Shown: piece after piece, positions 1 through 5,572 of the stretch
How positions within the stretch are numbered: position 1 is the stretch's first letter
Layout of the letters: each line of letters opens with the position of its first letter
Source of the DNA: Bacteroidales bacterium
GTDB taxonomy: Bacteria; Bacteroidota; Bacteroidia; Bacteroidales; JAADGE01
DNA length: 5,572 nt
Reading direction: 5' to 3'
Assembly: GCA_024762915.1 (NCBI GenBank)
Contig: JANTGL010000190.1
Span: 1-5,572, forward strand
Made by a program: the position numbers and the translations under genes
Notes under the pieces: generated by a model
What the model saw: the letters and a program-made list of their open reading frames with translations, nothing else
The model's database searches: none
Told to the model about the DNA's origin: nothing

Positions 1-563
1 GAATTGTATTGTTGTCAATCGGTACGGTATTTATAATTCCGGAATTTACGGATGTCTCTTATAAAGTAAAACAAATTTTTTGGCCTGTCATCTTAATGTT
101 TATAGGAATAGCCGTTATTGTTAAGCATCGTTTCCGTTTTTTTAATGATAAATCAGGAAGACACGGAAGACACAGAAGATTTGACCACGGTTTTACGGAA
201 GGCAATACCGATGAAAAGGGAACCATACAACAAACGAATATTTTCGGAGGATCTCGCAAAATTTTTAACAGTTCGGTTTTTAACGGCGGAAAAATTACGA
301 ACATCTTCGGCGGCGGTGAAATTGATTTAAGACATACACAACTCGGAGAAGGTCGTGTATATTTTGAAATAAACAGTGTTTTCGGAGGAATGAAATTAAT
401 TGTTCCTTCTGATTGGATTGTAAATGTTGAAGTTAATTCCGTTATGGGCGGTTTTCAAGATAAGCGAGTAATTATTCCGGTTAATGAAGAAATTAATTCC
501 GGAAATGAACTTGTAATTGTCGGATTTGCCGTTTTCGGCGGAGGTGAAATAAGAAGTGCATAA
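1..563 (+). CDS. LiaF-like membrane protein, 5' end cut by window
   Basis: The frame is open to the left edge (codons for I and V precede the first possible TTG start at 9), so the real start is almost certainly outside the window and the protein is partial. What remains begins in a hydrophobic segment, followed by a second membrane helix (residues about 24-38 counted from the TTG, with the WPVI motif usual in LiaF/YvqF-type proteins). Next comes a very basic His/Arg linker (41-60) and a glycine-rich beta domain with recurring FGG-type motifs near residues 79, 100, 125, 147 and 176. The C-terminal AVFGGGEIR matches the typical LiaF-like ending. In Bacillus, LiaF restrains the LiaRS envelope-stress system. 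Here the gene ends 6 bases before a sensor kinase gene, so a role as membrane modulator of that kinase is inferred, not shown. The family call is good; the specific role is uncertain. Confidence 0.85.
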   Translation, partial: IVLLSIGTVFIIPEFTDVSYKVKQIFWPVILMFIGIAVIVKHRFRFFNDKSGRHGRHRRFDHGFTEGNTDEKGTIQQTNIFGGSRKIFNSSVFNGGKITNIFGGGEIDLRHTQLGEGRVYFEINSVFGGMKLIVPSDWIVNVEVNSVMGGFQDKRVIIPVNEEINSGNELVIVGFAVFGGGEIRSA

Positions 564-569
564 AAAACA

Positions 570-1622
570 ATGAAGCATCCGTTTTATCAAAATAAAAAAC
601 TTTTAGCAGCATATATTTTCATCTGGATTGTAATCAGTATAATCCAGATGATTGTTTTATCTGATCAGTATAATTTGACATATTTTCAATCTGCTGTTGA
701 TTCTATATGCTATAATTTTTCATTCGGTATTTTCGGTTTTTCCTTATGGTATTTGGTGAAGTTCTTCAGAAGCAGTAAGCCGGGAATTATTAACTTGATT
801 ATAAATCATTTAACAGCGGCTTCAGTTCTAATTTTAATATGGATTTCAGGTTTTAAATACTTAACGGAAACCTTATTTTCGGATTCTCAAACCTATTTGC
901 TTTTTTCCGGTTCCGTTACGGTTTGGAGGGTATCTTTCGGTATTATGATGTACGGAATATTGGTATTATTGTATTTTACCGAAGACTATTATTCCGATTT
1001 GCAACTGAAAATTCAAAATGAAATCATTCTGAAATCGTCTGCTCGTGAAGCCGAACTTAAAATGTTAAAAGCTCAAATAAATCCGCATTTTTTATTTAAC
1101 AGTTTAAATTCAATCAGTTCATTAACACTGACGAATGCTCAAAAAGCTCAAGAAATGATAATCCGTTTGTCGGATTATTTCAGATATGCCATTTTAAAAG
1201 ACGATAAACAAGTTTCAACATTAAGAGACGAAATAGAGAACTGTAAACGGTATCTTGAGATAGAACAAATCAGATTCGGTTCTAAGTTAAAAATTCAATT
1301 TAAAACAGACCCGAAAAGTTCGGATTGCAACATCCCTGCGATGCTTTTACAGCCTCTGTATGAGAATGCCGTAAAATACGGGGTTTATGAAAGTATAGAA
1401 GCCGTGATGATTGATACTCTTGTGACCGTTAAATCCGATTATATTGAAATAATTATTACAAATGATGTTGAAGAACCCGTAAAAACGAAGCACGGAGCGG
1501 GAGTAGGACTGAGGAATGTTAAAGAAAGATTGCGTTTATATTATAATTCGGATGAATTACTTCAAACCGAACAAATTCACGGAAAATTTATTGTTAATTT
1601 AAAAATACCGTGTAAATTTTAA
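570..1622 (+). CDS. LytS-type membrane sensor histidine kinase (His_kinase family)
   Basis: A 350-residue kinase expected to autophosphorylate and pass phosphate to the response regulator encoded 10 bases downstream. Four hydrophobic segments (about 11-30, 44-66, 72-95 and 116-136) form the membrane sensor, with no obvious extracellular domain and no PAS or HAMP domain. A short helical linker (about 143-165) leads to the H-box INPHFLFNSLN, with predicted phospho-accepting His173. The ATP-binding part has the N-box LQPLYENAVKYG (260-271, Asn266) and the glycine box GAGVGLRNVKERL (309-321). This is the pfam06580-type arrangement paired with LytTR regulators. The ATG at 570 follows the upstream stop by 6 bases and the length is normal for the family. 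The signal sensed cannot be read from the sequence; the LiaF-like neighbour suggests an envelope or membrane cue, by inference. Confidence 0.95.
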   Translation: MKHPFYQNKKLLAAYIFIWIVISIIQMIVLSDQYNLTYFQSAVDSICYNFSFGIFGFSLWYLVKFFRSSKPGIINLIINHLTAASVLILIWISGFKYLTETLFSDSQTYLLFSGSVTVWRVSFGIMMYGILVLLYFTEDYYSDLQLKIQNEIILKSSAREAELKMLKAQINPHFLFNSLNSISSLTLTNAQKAQEMIIRLSDYFRYAILKDDKQVSTLRDEIENCKRYLEIEQIRFGSKLKIQFKTDPKSSDCNIPAMLLQPLYENAVKYGVYESIEAVMIDTLVTVKSDYIEIIITNDVEEPVKTKHGAGVGLRNVKERLRLYYNSDELLQTEQIHGKFIVNLKIPCKF

Positions 1623-1632
1623 ATTTTAAAAA

Positions 1633-2382
1633 ATGAAAATTAAAGCTGTTATTATTGAAGACGAAGAACCTGCAAGAAATCTGATTTTAAATTATTTGGA
1701 GGGTTATGATGATATTGAAATAAAAGAAGTTTGTAAAGACGGTTTTTCCGGACTGAAAGCGTGTTCCGAACATCATCCCGATTTGATCTTTTTGGATATT
1801 CAAATGCCGAAACTTAACGGCTTTGAGTTGTTGGAAGTACTTCACCCGATGCCTTACGTGATTTTTACGACAGCTTATGACGAATATGCTCTTAAAGCTT
1901 TTGAAGCAAATGCCGTTGATTATTTATTAAAACCGTTCGGTAAAAATCGTTTTTTTGAAGCCATTGAAAAACTTCGTTTGCGAATGAAGAATTCGGATAA
2001 TCAAAAAACAGAGATTAAAACTTTGCTTGAAAACAGACCGGATATAACACAAACATTAGAACGTATTGTCGTGAAAAACGGAAGTAAAATTCACATAATC
2101 AATGTTGATGAAATTATTCATATTGAATCAAACGGCGATTATGTAATGATTTACACGGAACAAGGTCGTTTTTTAAAAGAAAATACGATGAAATTTTATG
2201 AGAAACAACTGAATAAAAATCAATTTGTAAGAATACATCGCTCAAATATCTTAAATATAAATTATTTAGATAAAATTGAATTATACGAAAAAGAATCCTA
2301 TTCTGTTCATTTGAAAAACGGAACAAAACTGAAAGCAAGCTTGTCGGGATATAAATTACTTAAAACTGTTTTGGACTTTTAA
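1633..2382 (+). CDS. LytTR-family response regulator
   Basis: A 249-residue cytoplasmic transcription regulator. The receiver domain (1-118) has the acidic pocket Glu9/Asp10, the phospho-acceptor Asp55 in FLDIQMP, Thr79/Thr80 in the FTTAY switch region and the conserved Lys100 in LLKPF. After a linker (119-142), the DNA-binding LytTR domain (about 143-245) shows the usual landmarks: a conserved IIHIESNGDYVMIYT strand pair, the FVRIHRSNILN stretch and a terminal LSGYKLLK. All key residues are present, so it is probably functional. It is the last gene of the LiaF-like/kinase/regulator unit and starts 10 bases after the kinase stop with an ATG. Its target promoters are unknown. LytTR regulators often bind direct repeats upstream of membrane or envelope genes, but none was identified here. 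Confidence 0.95.
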   Translation: MKIKAVIIEDEEPARNLILNYLEGYDDIEIKEVCKDGFSGLKACSEHHPDLIFLDIQMPKLNGFELLEVLHPMPYVIFTTAYDEYALKAFEANAVDYLLKPFGKNRFFEAIEKLRLRMKNSDNQKTEIKTLLENRPDITQTLERIVVKNGSKIHIINVDEIIHIESNGDYVMIYTEQGRFLKENTMKFYEKQLNKNQFVRIHRSNILNINYLDKIELYEKESYSVHLKNGTKLKASLSGYKLLKTVLDF

Positions 2383-2431
2383 ACTATTAATTAATTCTAT
2401 CGTTGATACTTGTTTATAATGAGTCCTTTAT

Positions 2432-2459
2432 TGATTTTCCAGATTAATCATTTTTGTTT
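2432..2459 (+). terminator. weak hairpin plus T-run after the regulator gene
   Basis: About 50 bases after the regulator stop, TGATT (2432-2436) can pair with AATCA (2446-2450) around a 9-base loop, followed directly by a T-rich run (TTTTTGTTT). The stem is only 5 AT-rich pairs, so it would be weak. It is the only terminator-like element seen between the two converging transcription units, and it may be chance in such AT-rich DNA. Confidence 0.2.
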
Positions 2460-2468
2460 CAGTGTGAT

Positions 2469-2534
2469 TTATTCCACGGAATTTTCAACAATTGAGATTT
2501 CCTCCTCCGTAAAATTATACAGTTTATAAAGCAT
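2469..2534 (-). repeat. third copy (short) of the methylase 3' tail
   Basis: This is the most decayed of the three clear copies of the methylase 3' end. A 32-base block, 2482-2513, matches the copy at 3292-3323 at all but one position. The next 25 bases are only about half identical, yet the encoded peptide still follows the tail pattern (Y-x-L-Y-x-x-T-E-E-E-I-x-I-V-E-x-S-V). Its stop codon lies at 2469-2471. The upstream part of the tail (the ALEAEID region) is missing and replaced by the RhuM-like piece. Confidence 0.8.
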
Positions 2535-2594
2535 TTCAACTTTTATGTTGCCTTGGGGTGTGGTATAGAATATTAGGTTGTTTTGTTGCTGGTT
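2469..2594 (-). pseudogene. RhuM-like N-terminal remnant joined to a methylase C-terminal tail
   Basis: Read on the minus strand this is a 41-codon open stretch with no start codon at its head. It directly follows, in the same frame, the stop codon of the gene at 2595-3185. Codons 1-20 (2535-2594) give NQQQNNLIFYTTPQGNIKVE, which resembles the very N-terminus of RhuM-family proteins (typically a few residues, then an IIFYTTPxGxxKVEVL-like strand). The expected start ATG appears replaced by the TAA stop of the neighbour. Codons 21-41 (2472-2534) give MLYKLYNFTEEEISIVENSVE and a stop at 2469-2471. This matches the end of the methylase (KMVYELYGLTEEEIEIVEKSVK). The join falls where both families have a similar ATGnTTTAT string. 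It is almost surely not translated as a product. The tail match is solid; the RhuM assignment rests on recall of the family and is less certain. Confidence 0.6.
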
Positions 2595-3185
2595 TTATTT
2601 AGTTTTGTTATTGTAGGATAATTTTGAAGTATTGCTTTTATATACTATATATTTCTCATCTATCTTTTCTTTTGTGAAGAAACTATTTACTTTATACAAA
2701 TTTTTAAAATCAGAATTAATCAAAATCATAATTTCCTCTCTAAACTTTCTTATTTTTTCAAGGTATTCAATTCCAAAAGATAAATATTGTTCATCAATTT
2801 CTTTTTTTGATAAATTTGAATTAACCTTATTTTCAACCTCATTTTGTAAGAATATATTTAATTCTGTACATTTTGCAGATGTTTTGGGTTTTAACCAAAT
2901 TGATTTTAACATTGCTTCACCTAATGAAACCATAAAAAAATTATATGTTTCTATATTTAAACAGATTCCGGAAGTTATTTTATCACCCAAATGAGTTTGA
3001 ATTGACATTTGACTAATTGCTTTGTTCAATAATTCATATGCCTCTATCCGTTTATCAATAATTTTTTTGTAATAATCTCTTTTATAATTTTTTTTCTGAA
3101 TAAACCAATTAAATGCTAATGCAATAATTGATGAAATTACACTACTTGATATTATTGCTGTAACTATCATTTCTCCTATTTTCAT
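2595..3185 (-). CDS. hypothetical protein with N-terminal membrane anchor
   Basis: A 196-residue protein of no family I can name. It opens with one clear hydrophobic helix (about residues 6-29, rich in I, S, V and A) followed at once by a strongly basic stretch (KKNYKRDYYKK, 31-41). This predicts a single N-terminal anchor with the rest in the cytoplasm. The remainder is largely charged and helical (for example 42-60 and 115-160), rich in Lys, Glu, Ile and Asn, with no catalytic motif visible. The ATG at 3185 is preceded only by A/T-rich sequence. An internal ATG six codons in is an alternative, but starting there would remove little. The gene lies between two copies of the methylase tail, 97 bases after tail copy 2, and its stop is followed immediately by the RhuM-like remnant. 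It may be an accessory or defence-associated gene by location only. Confidence 0.75.
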   Translation of the reverse strand: MKIGEMIVTAIISSSVISSIIALAFNWFIQKKNYKRDYYKKIIDKRIEAYELLNKAISQMSIQTHLGDKITSGICLNIETYNFFMVSLGEAMLKSIWLKPKTSAKCTELNIFLQNEVENKVNSNLSKKEIDEQYLSFGIEYLEKIRKFREEIMILINSDFKNLYKVNSFFTKEKIDEKYIVYKSNTSKLSYNNKTK

Positions 3186-3210
3186 TTTTCAATTTTATTA
3201 GTGATTAATT

Positions 3211-3249
3211 TCATTTGACATATTTTTCAATAATCCCAATTGATTCACT
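3211..3249 (-). repeat. possible fourth scrap of the methylase tail
   Basis: On the minus strand a short stretch reads SESIGIIEKYVK and then a TGA stop at 3211-3213. The last nine codons resemble the methylase ending IEIVEKSVK followed by its stop. At DNA level 24 of 30 bases agree by eye, with the stop codon in the same place. No open frame extends far upstream (a TGA lies about 6 codons before). It may be a tail fragment or a chance match in AT-rich DNA. Confidence 0.35.
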
Positions 3250-3284
3250 TTTTTTTAAAAACTTTCAAAGGCGTTTCATGAATC

Positions 3285-3407
3285 TTAACTGTTTTCAACA
3301 ATAGAGATTTCCTCCTCCGTAAGCCCGTATAACTCATAAACCATTTTATCAATTTCGGCTTCGAGAGCTGTGGTGTCGGCTTGTGGGTTTTCTTTTTTTA
3401 GTTTTAG
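3285..3407 (-). repeat. second copy of the methylase 3' tail
   Basis: Bases 3293-3407 match 4337-4451 (the true methylase end) at about 100 of 115 positions by eye. On the minus strand the copy reads LKLKKENPQADTTALEAEID continuing to TEEEISIVENS and a stop at 3285-3287, so the reading frame is kept for some 40 codons. The differences are mostly synonymous or conservative, which suggests it was once part of a working gene. Near the end it is two bases shorter than the true tail, so it stops two codons early. It has no start codon of its own. Its first bases overlap the end of the DUF4160 gene and provide that gene's TAA in another frame. Confidence 0.9.
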
Positions 3408-3727
3408 TGTGATTTTTCCCACATTGTTTTCATAACAGATTGAACTTTTTTATCATTAAAGAATGCCTCAATTCTCTTTCTATCTTTTCCTGATATATTT
3501 CCGTTTAACAACGTACAGTCATTTAAAGTAAATTTAGCATCAATAGTCATATCATTTGATTTTACATGAAAATGAGGTGGATTATGGTCATGAGGATAAA
3601 TTTCAATTTTCATATTTTTAACATGTCCAACTTGCTCTTTTATAAAATAAACACCAATACCTTCTTGATAAAGAGTTCTATTAATATACTTAAAAAGTAA
3701 TTCGTTTAATATTTCTTTTTTATTCAT
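3404..3727 (-). CDS. DUF4160 domain protein
   Basis: A 107-residue protein. The core (about 39-92) carries the DUF4160 signature IEIYPHDHNPPHFHVKSND (His46, Asp47, His48, then PPHFH at 50-54), followed by a second half rich in charged residues ending near KDRKRIEAFF. Family members are small and often lie beside DUF2442 genes or in toxin-antitoxin-like and mobile settings; no enzymatic activity is established. The clustered histidines hint at metal binding or catalysis, which is inference. About 38 residues before the core are longer than in the minimal family. The ATG at 3727 follows the previous gene by 29 bases. The last codons (KSH) run into the methylase tail copy, whose first bases supply the TAA. 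The native C-terminus may therefore have been altered when the tail was joined. Confidence 0.85.
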   Translation of the reverse strand: MNKKEILNELLFKYINRTLYQEGIGVYFIKEQVGHVKNMKIEIYPHDHNPPHFHVKSNDMTIDAKFTLNDCTLLNGNISGKDRKRIEAFFNDKKVQSVMKTMWEKSH

Positions 3728-3756
3728 TTATAACATAAATATTTAATGAAAAATTG

Positions 3757-4302
3757 TTAGCTCAATCCCATTCTTTTTATAATATAAGCTATAGTTACAG
3801 AAATTATGATAGTGAGTACTGCGTTTGCAAGTATAAATAACCAAGCATACTTTGTTTTAAAAATTGAGCCTTCCAAATCTTGTAATTTTAAATTATTAAT
3901 TTTGTCTTGTAATTTTCGGATACGGTGGTTTTCAATATTATTAATTATTTGTTTTTCTATTTCTTTTGCTAAATATTCAATAAAATCTTTGTTTACTTGT
4001 ATTATCTCCCGTCCTTCAAGTGTTATTTTATACATTTCAGAATTAAAGTGTTTTTCAATAAAGTAAAATCGTTCATCAAGTTGTTTTAGAGTATAAGAAA
4101 TATCTTTTTTTGTTACTCCTATAAAGTCATAATTTTCCTGAATATTTTTTATAATTATATTGTCTCTTATCGGATAATAAACTTGATCTTCTTTGTTTAA
4201 AAATGATATTATTTCATTTGCACAATATAATTGTGCTTCTGTAAGGTTATAGAATTGTAATGCATATTTTAACACTGTTTCTTTTGATTTCTTTTCTCCC
4301 AT
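3757..4302 (-). CDS. hypothetical protein, possible winged helix with C-terminal membrane anchor
   Basis: A 181-residue protein not matched to a named family. The first ~100 residues alternate helices with a beta-like end: LTEAQLYCANEIISFL, then a segment resembling a recognition helix (VTKKDISYTLKQLDER, 63-78), then FYFIEKHFNSEMYKITLEGREII (79-101). This order suggests a winged helix-turn-helix fold. Residues 105-145 form a charged helix that could be a coiled coil. Residues 153-175 are a strong hydrophobic helix with a basic end (KRM), predicting a C-terminal membrane anchor with the N-terminal part in the cytoplasm. The gene starts with ATG 20 bases after the methylase stop and is followed after 29 bases by the DUF4160 gene, so co-transcription is likely. 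The fold call is from pattern only. Confidence 0.75.
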   Translation of the reverse strand: MGEKKSKETVLKYALQFYNLTEAQLYCANEIISFLNKEDQVYYPIRDNIIIKNIQENYDFIGVTKKDISYTLKQLDERFYFIEKHFNSEMYKITLEGREIIQVNKDFIEYLAKEIEKQIINNIENHRIRKLQDKINNLKLQDLEGSIFKTKYAWLFILANAVLTIIISVTIAYIIKRMGLS

Positions 4303-4322
4303 ATTGTAATTATAACTTATGT

Positions 4323-4451
4323 TTATTTAACTGATTTTTCAACAATCTCAATTTCTTCTTCCGTTAGCCCGTACAACTCATAAACCATTTTATCAATTTC
4401 AGCTTCGAGGGCGGTAGTGTCTGCTTGCGGGTTTGCTTTTTTTAGTTTTAG
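4323..4451 (-). repeat. methylase 3' tail, reference copy in the intact gene
   Basis: These are the last ~43 codons of the methyltransferase gene (KLKKANPQADTTALEAEID, then a VYELYGLTEEEIEIVE helix and the stop at 4323-4325). This short acidic helical tail is common at the end of Eco57I/type IIG-like methylases in Bacteroidota. The same DNA recurs downstream at 3285-3407 and, in shortened form, at 2469-2534, all in the same orientation. Confidence 0.9.
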
Positions 4452-5572
4452 GATTTTATCAACATTTTCAATAAAGACATCTTGTTTTTTTGTATCAGTA
4501 ATTTTTATAGGTAAGTTTTTTACTGATGAAATCCTAACTTGAGGAAATAAATCTCCACCTTGTGAATTTGTTTTTTGATAATAAAACTTAAACAAAGATG
4601 AATTAAAAAGTGCTAACACAAATTTTGTTTTAAACCTTTTATCTTTAATATATGTACTATGTAATGTATGTTCATAATATCTATTTTCATTATCATAAGT
4701 TGCAATAATTTCTTTCGCAACAAATCGAGAAAGTATTTTTTCTCTTTCATAAATTGATACATTTCTCAATCTCAATCCAGACCCTTTATTTCCTACTCTC
4801 TTCATTTCTTCTTCCATCATTTCAGCAGGAGTGTAATTAACCCAAACACTTGTATCTTCTATACTATATCTTGAAAGATGTTTACCAAAAAATAATTTTT
4901 TGCTATTTTTATCTTTCTTCTTTTTTAAGAATAAGACATCTTTAATTTTACCAGCTATTATTCCATCTTTCACATCTCCTATATCTTTTACTTTCAATGT
5001 GTCTTTTGTAATTTTAGAAATCAAACTATCAATTTTTGGGTTAATAGCTATACGGAAAATAATTTCATCATCTTGCAAAATAATATTTATATTAGTTTTT
5101 GAAAGAGATAATATTTCATGACTTGAAATTCTATATACATTATATTTTGCTTTTAAGTCAGGATAATTTGCAACAATAACACTATCAACCTGTGCTTCAT
5201 CAAAAACTTGTTCATCAATTTTTATAACAGTAACTCCATGATTTATACAAATAAGTTTTCTAGTTGTTGCAAATTGTTTGTTATTTAAAAATTTACCGGG
5301 AACAATAAAAGTGAAACAACCTGTTTTATTTTTGATTTGCATAACCTTTTCAATAAAAAGTATATATAAATCAAATCTCCCAGTTGCAGTTTTGAAACTG
5401 TTTTTGTAAAACTTACGATAGGCATTTGTAATGTCCTGAATGCCAACATACGGCGGATTTCCAATCACAACATCAAAACCAATATAATTGCCGTCATCAT
5501 CAAGCACTTCAGGAAATTCAAAGCGCCATTCAAGAGCATTACGGTAAATTTTACTTGTTTTAATTTCATTTA
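4323..5572 (-). CDS. Eco57I/type IIG-like adenine-specific DNA methyltransferase, C-terminal part
   Basis: The frame stays open to the right edge of the window, reading NALEWRFEFPEVL ahead of the GTG codon at 5507, so the gene continues past 5572 and that GTG is not the true start. The visible part has the gamma-class catalytic motif IV, NPPY (5448-5459), in the usual VVIGNPPYVG setting, typical of N6-adenine methylases. It is followed by TGRFDLYILFIE and a TFIVPGKFLNN segment usual in Eco57I-type enzymes. A TaqI-like target-recognition region (about 5010-4470) contains LFFGKHLSRYSIEDT and ends with LFPQVRISSVKNLPI. The acidic tail closes the protein. The S-adenosylmethionine motif I and any nuclease domain would lie outside the window, so whether this is a fused restriction enzyme (type IIG, BREX PglX-like) or a stand-alone methylase is undecided. 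The AT-rich recognition region between more GC-rich ends suggests exchange of specificity. Confidence 0.9.
   Translation of the reverse strand, partial: NEIKTSKIYRNALEWRFEFPEVLDDDGNYIGFDVVIGNPPYVGIQDITNAYRKFYKNSFKTATGRFDLYILFIEKVMQIKNKTGCFTFIVPGKFLNNKQFATTRKLICINHGVTVIKIDEQVFDEAQVDSVIVANYPDLKAKYNVYRISSHEILSLSKTNINIILQDDEIIFRIAINPKIDSLISKITKDTLKVKDIGDVKDGIIAGKIKDVLFLKKKKDKNSKKLFFGKHLSRYSIEDTSVWVNYTPAEMMEEEMKRVGNKGSGLRLRNVSIYEREKILSRFVAKEIIATYDNENRYYEHTLHSTYIKDKRFKTKFVLALFNSSLFKFYYQKTNSQGGDLFPQVRISSVKNLPIKITDTKKQDVFIENVDKILKLKKANPQADTTALEAEIDKMVYELYGLTEEEIEIVEKSVK

Noticed and set aside
9..11. TTG as start of the LiaF-like gene
   Set aside because: The frame is open to the window edge and the protein would begin inside its first membrane segment, so the true start is upstream.
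2114..2338. Minus-strand open frame of 74 codons
   Set aside because: It is antisense to the LytTR domain, which is a secure gene; there is no independent support.
2632..2994. Open frame of 120 codons on the + strand, hydrophobic and Phe/Ser-rich
   Set aside because: It lies fully antisense to the gene at 2595-3185, whose protein has a clear anchor and balanced composition. The + strand frame has the Phe/Ser/Ile bias typical of reverse-read AT-rich genes.
3241..3286. Inverted repeat TGATTCA ... TGAATC flanking about 30 bases
   Set aside because: The arms are 6-7 bases with a long AT-rich loop and no T-run in a useful place, so it is likely chance.
2469..4451. Repeated tails considered as transposon ends, CRISPR repeats or attachment sites
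   Set aside because: They are coding-derived direct repeats of about 65-125 bases at irregular spacing, with no transposase, integrase or inverted ends in the window.
5505..5507. GTG as start of the methylase
   Set aside because: The frame continues to the right edge with typical family sequence (NALEWRFEFPEVL) upstream, so this is internal.

Overview
The window looks like a chromosomal segment from an AT-rich member of the Bacteroidota. The basis is family content (LiaF-like protein beside a LytS/LytTR pair, an Eco57I-type methylase, DUF4160), heavy A/T codon bias and weak Shine-Dalgarno sequences. No rRNA, tRNA, CRISPR array or transposase gene was seen. Genus cannot be assigned from this stretch.

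Left half (1-2382, + strand): a tight three-gene unit. It holds the 3' part of a LiaF-like membrane protein, a four-helix membrane sensor kinase of the LytS/His_kinase type, and a LytTR response regulator, with gaps of 6 and 10 bases. This reads as a membrane or envelope-responsive two-component system with a LiaF-type partner.

Right half (5572 down to about 2469, - strand): a restriction-modification island pointing toward the first unit. It begins with the C-terminal part of an Eco57I/type IIG-like DNA methyltransferase (NPPY motif, TaqI-like specificity region), whose 5' end lies beyond the window. Downstream on the same strand come a possible winged-helix protein with a C-terminal membrane anchor, a DUF4160 protein, and a protein with an N-terminal membrane anchor.

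The most striking structure is that the last ~120 bases of the methylase gene recur downstream. One near-complete copy follows the DUF4160 gene (about 100 of 115 bases identical by eye). A shorter copy follows the next gene, joined in frame to what looks like the decayed first 20 codons of a RhuM-family gene. A possible fourth scrap lies between them. The payload genes therefore sit between copies of the methylase 3' end, as if genes were added or exchanged there by recombination, or as if tandem methylase paralogues had been gutted and replaced. The first tail copy supplies the stop codon of the DUF4160 gene out of frame.

The 212 bases between the two converging units hold the RhuM/tail remnant and a weak terminator-like hairpin.
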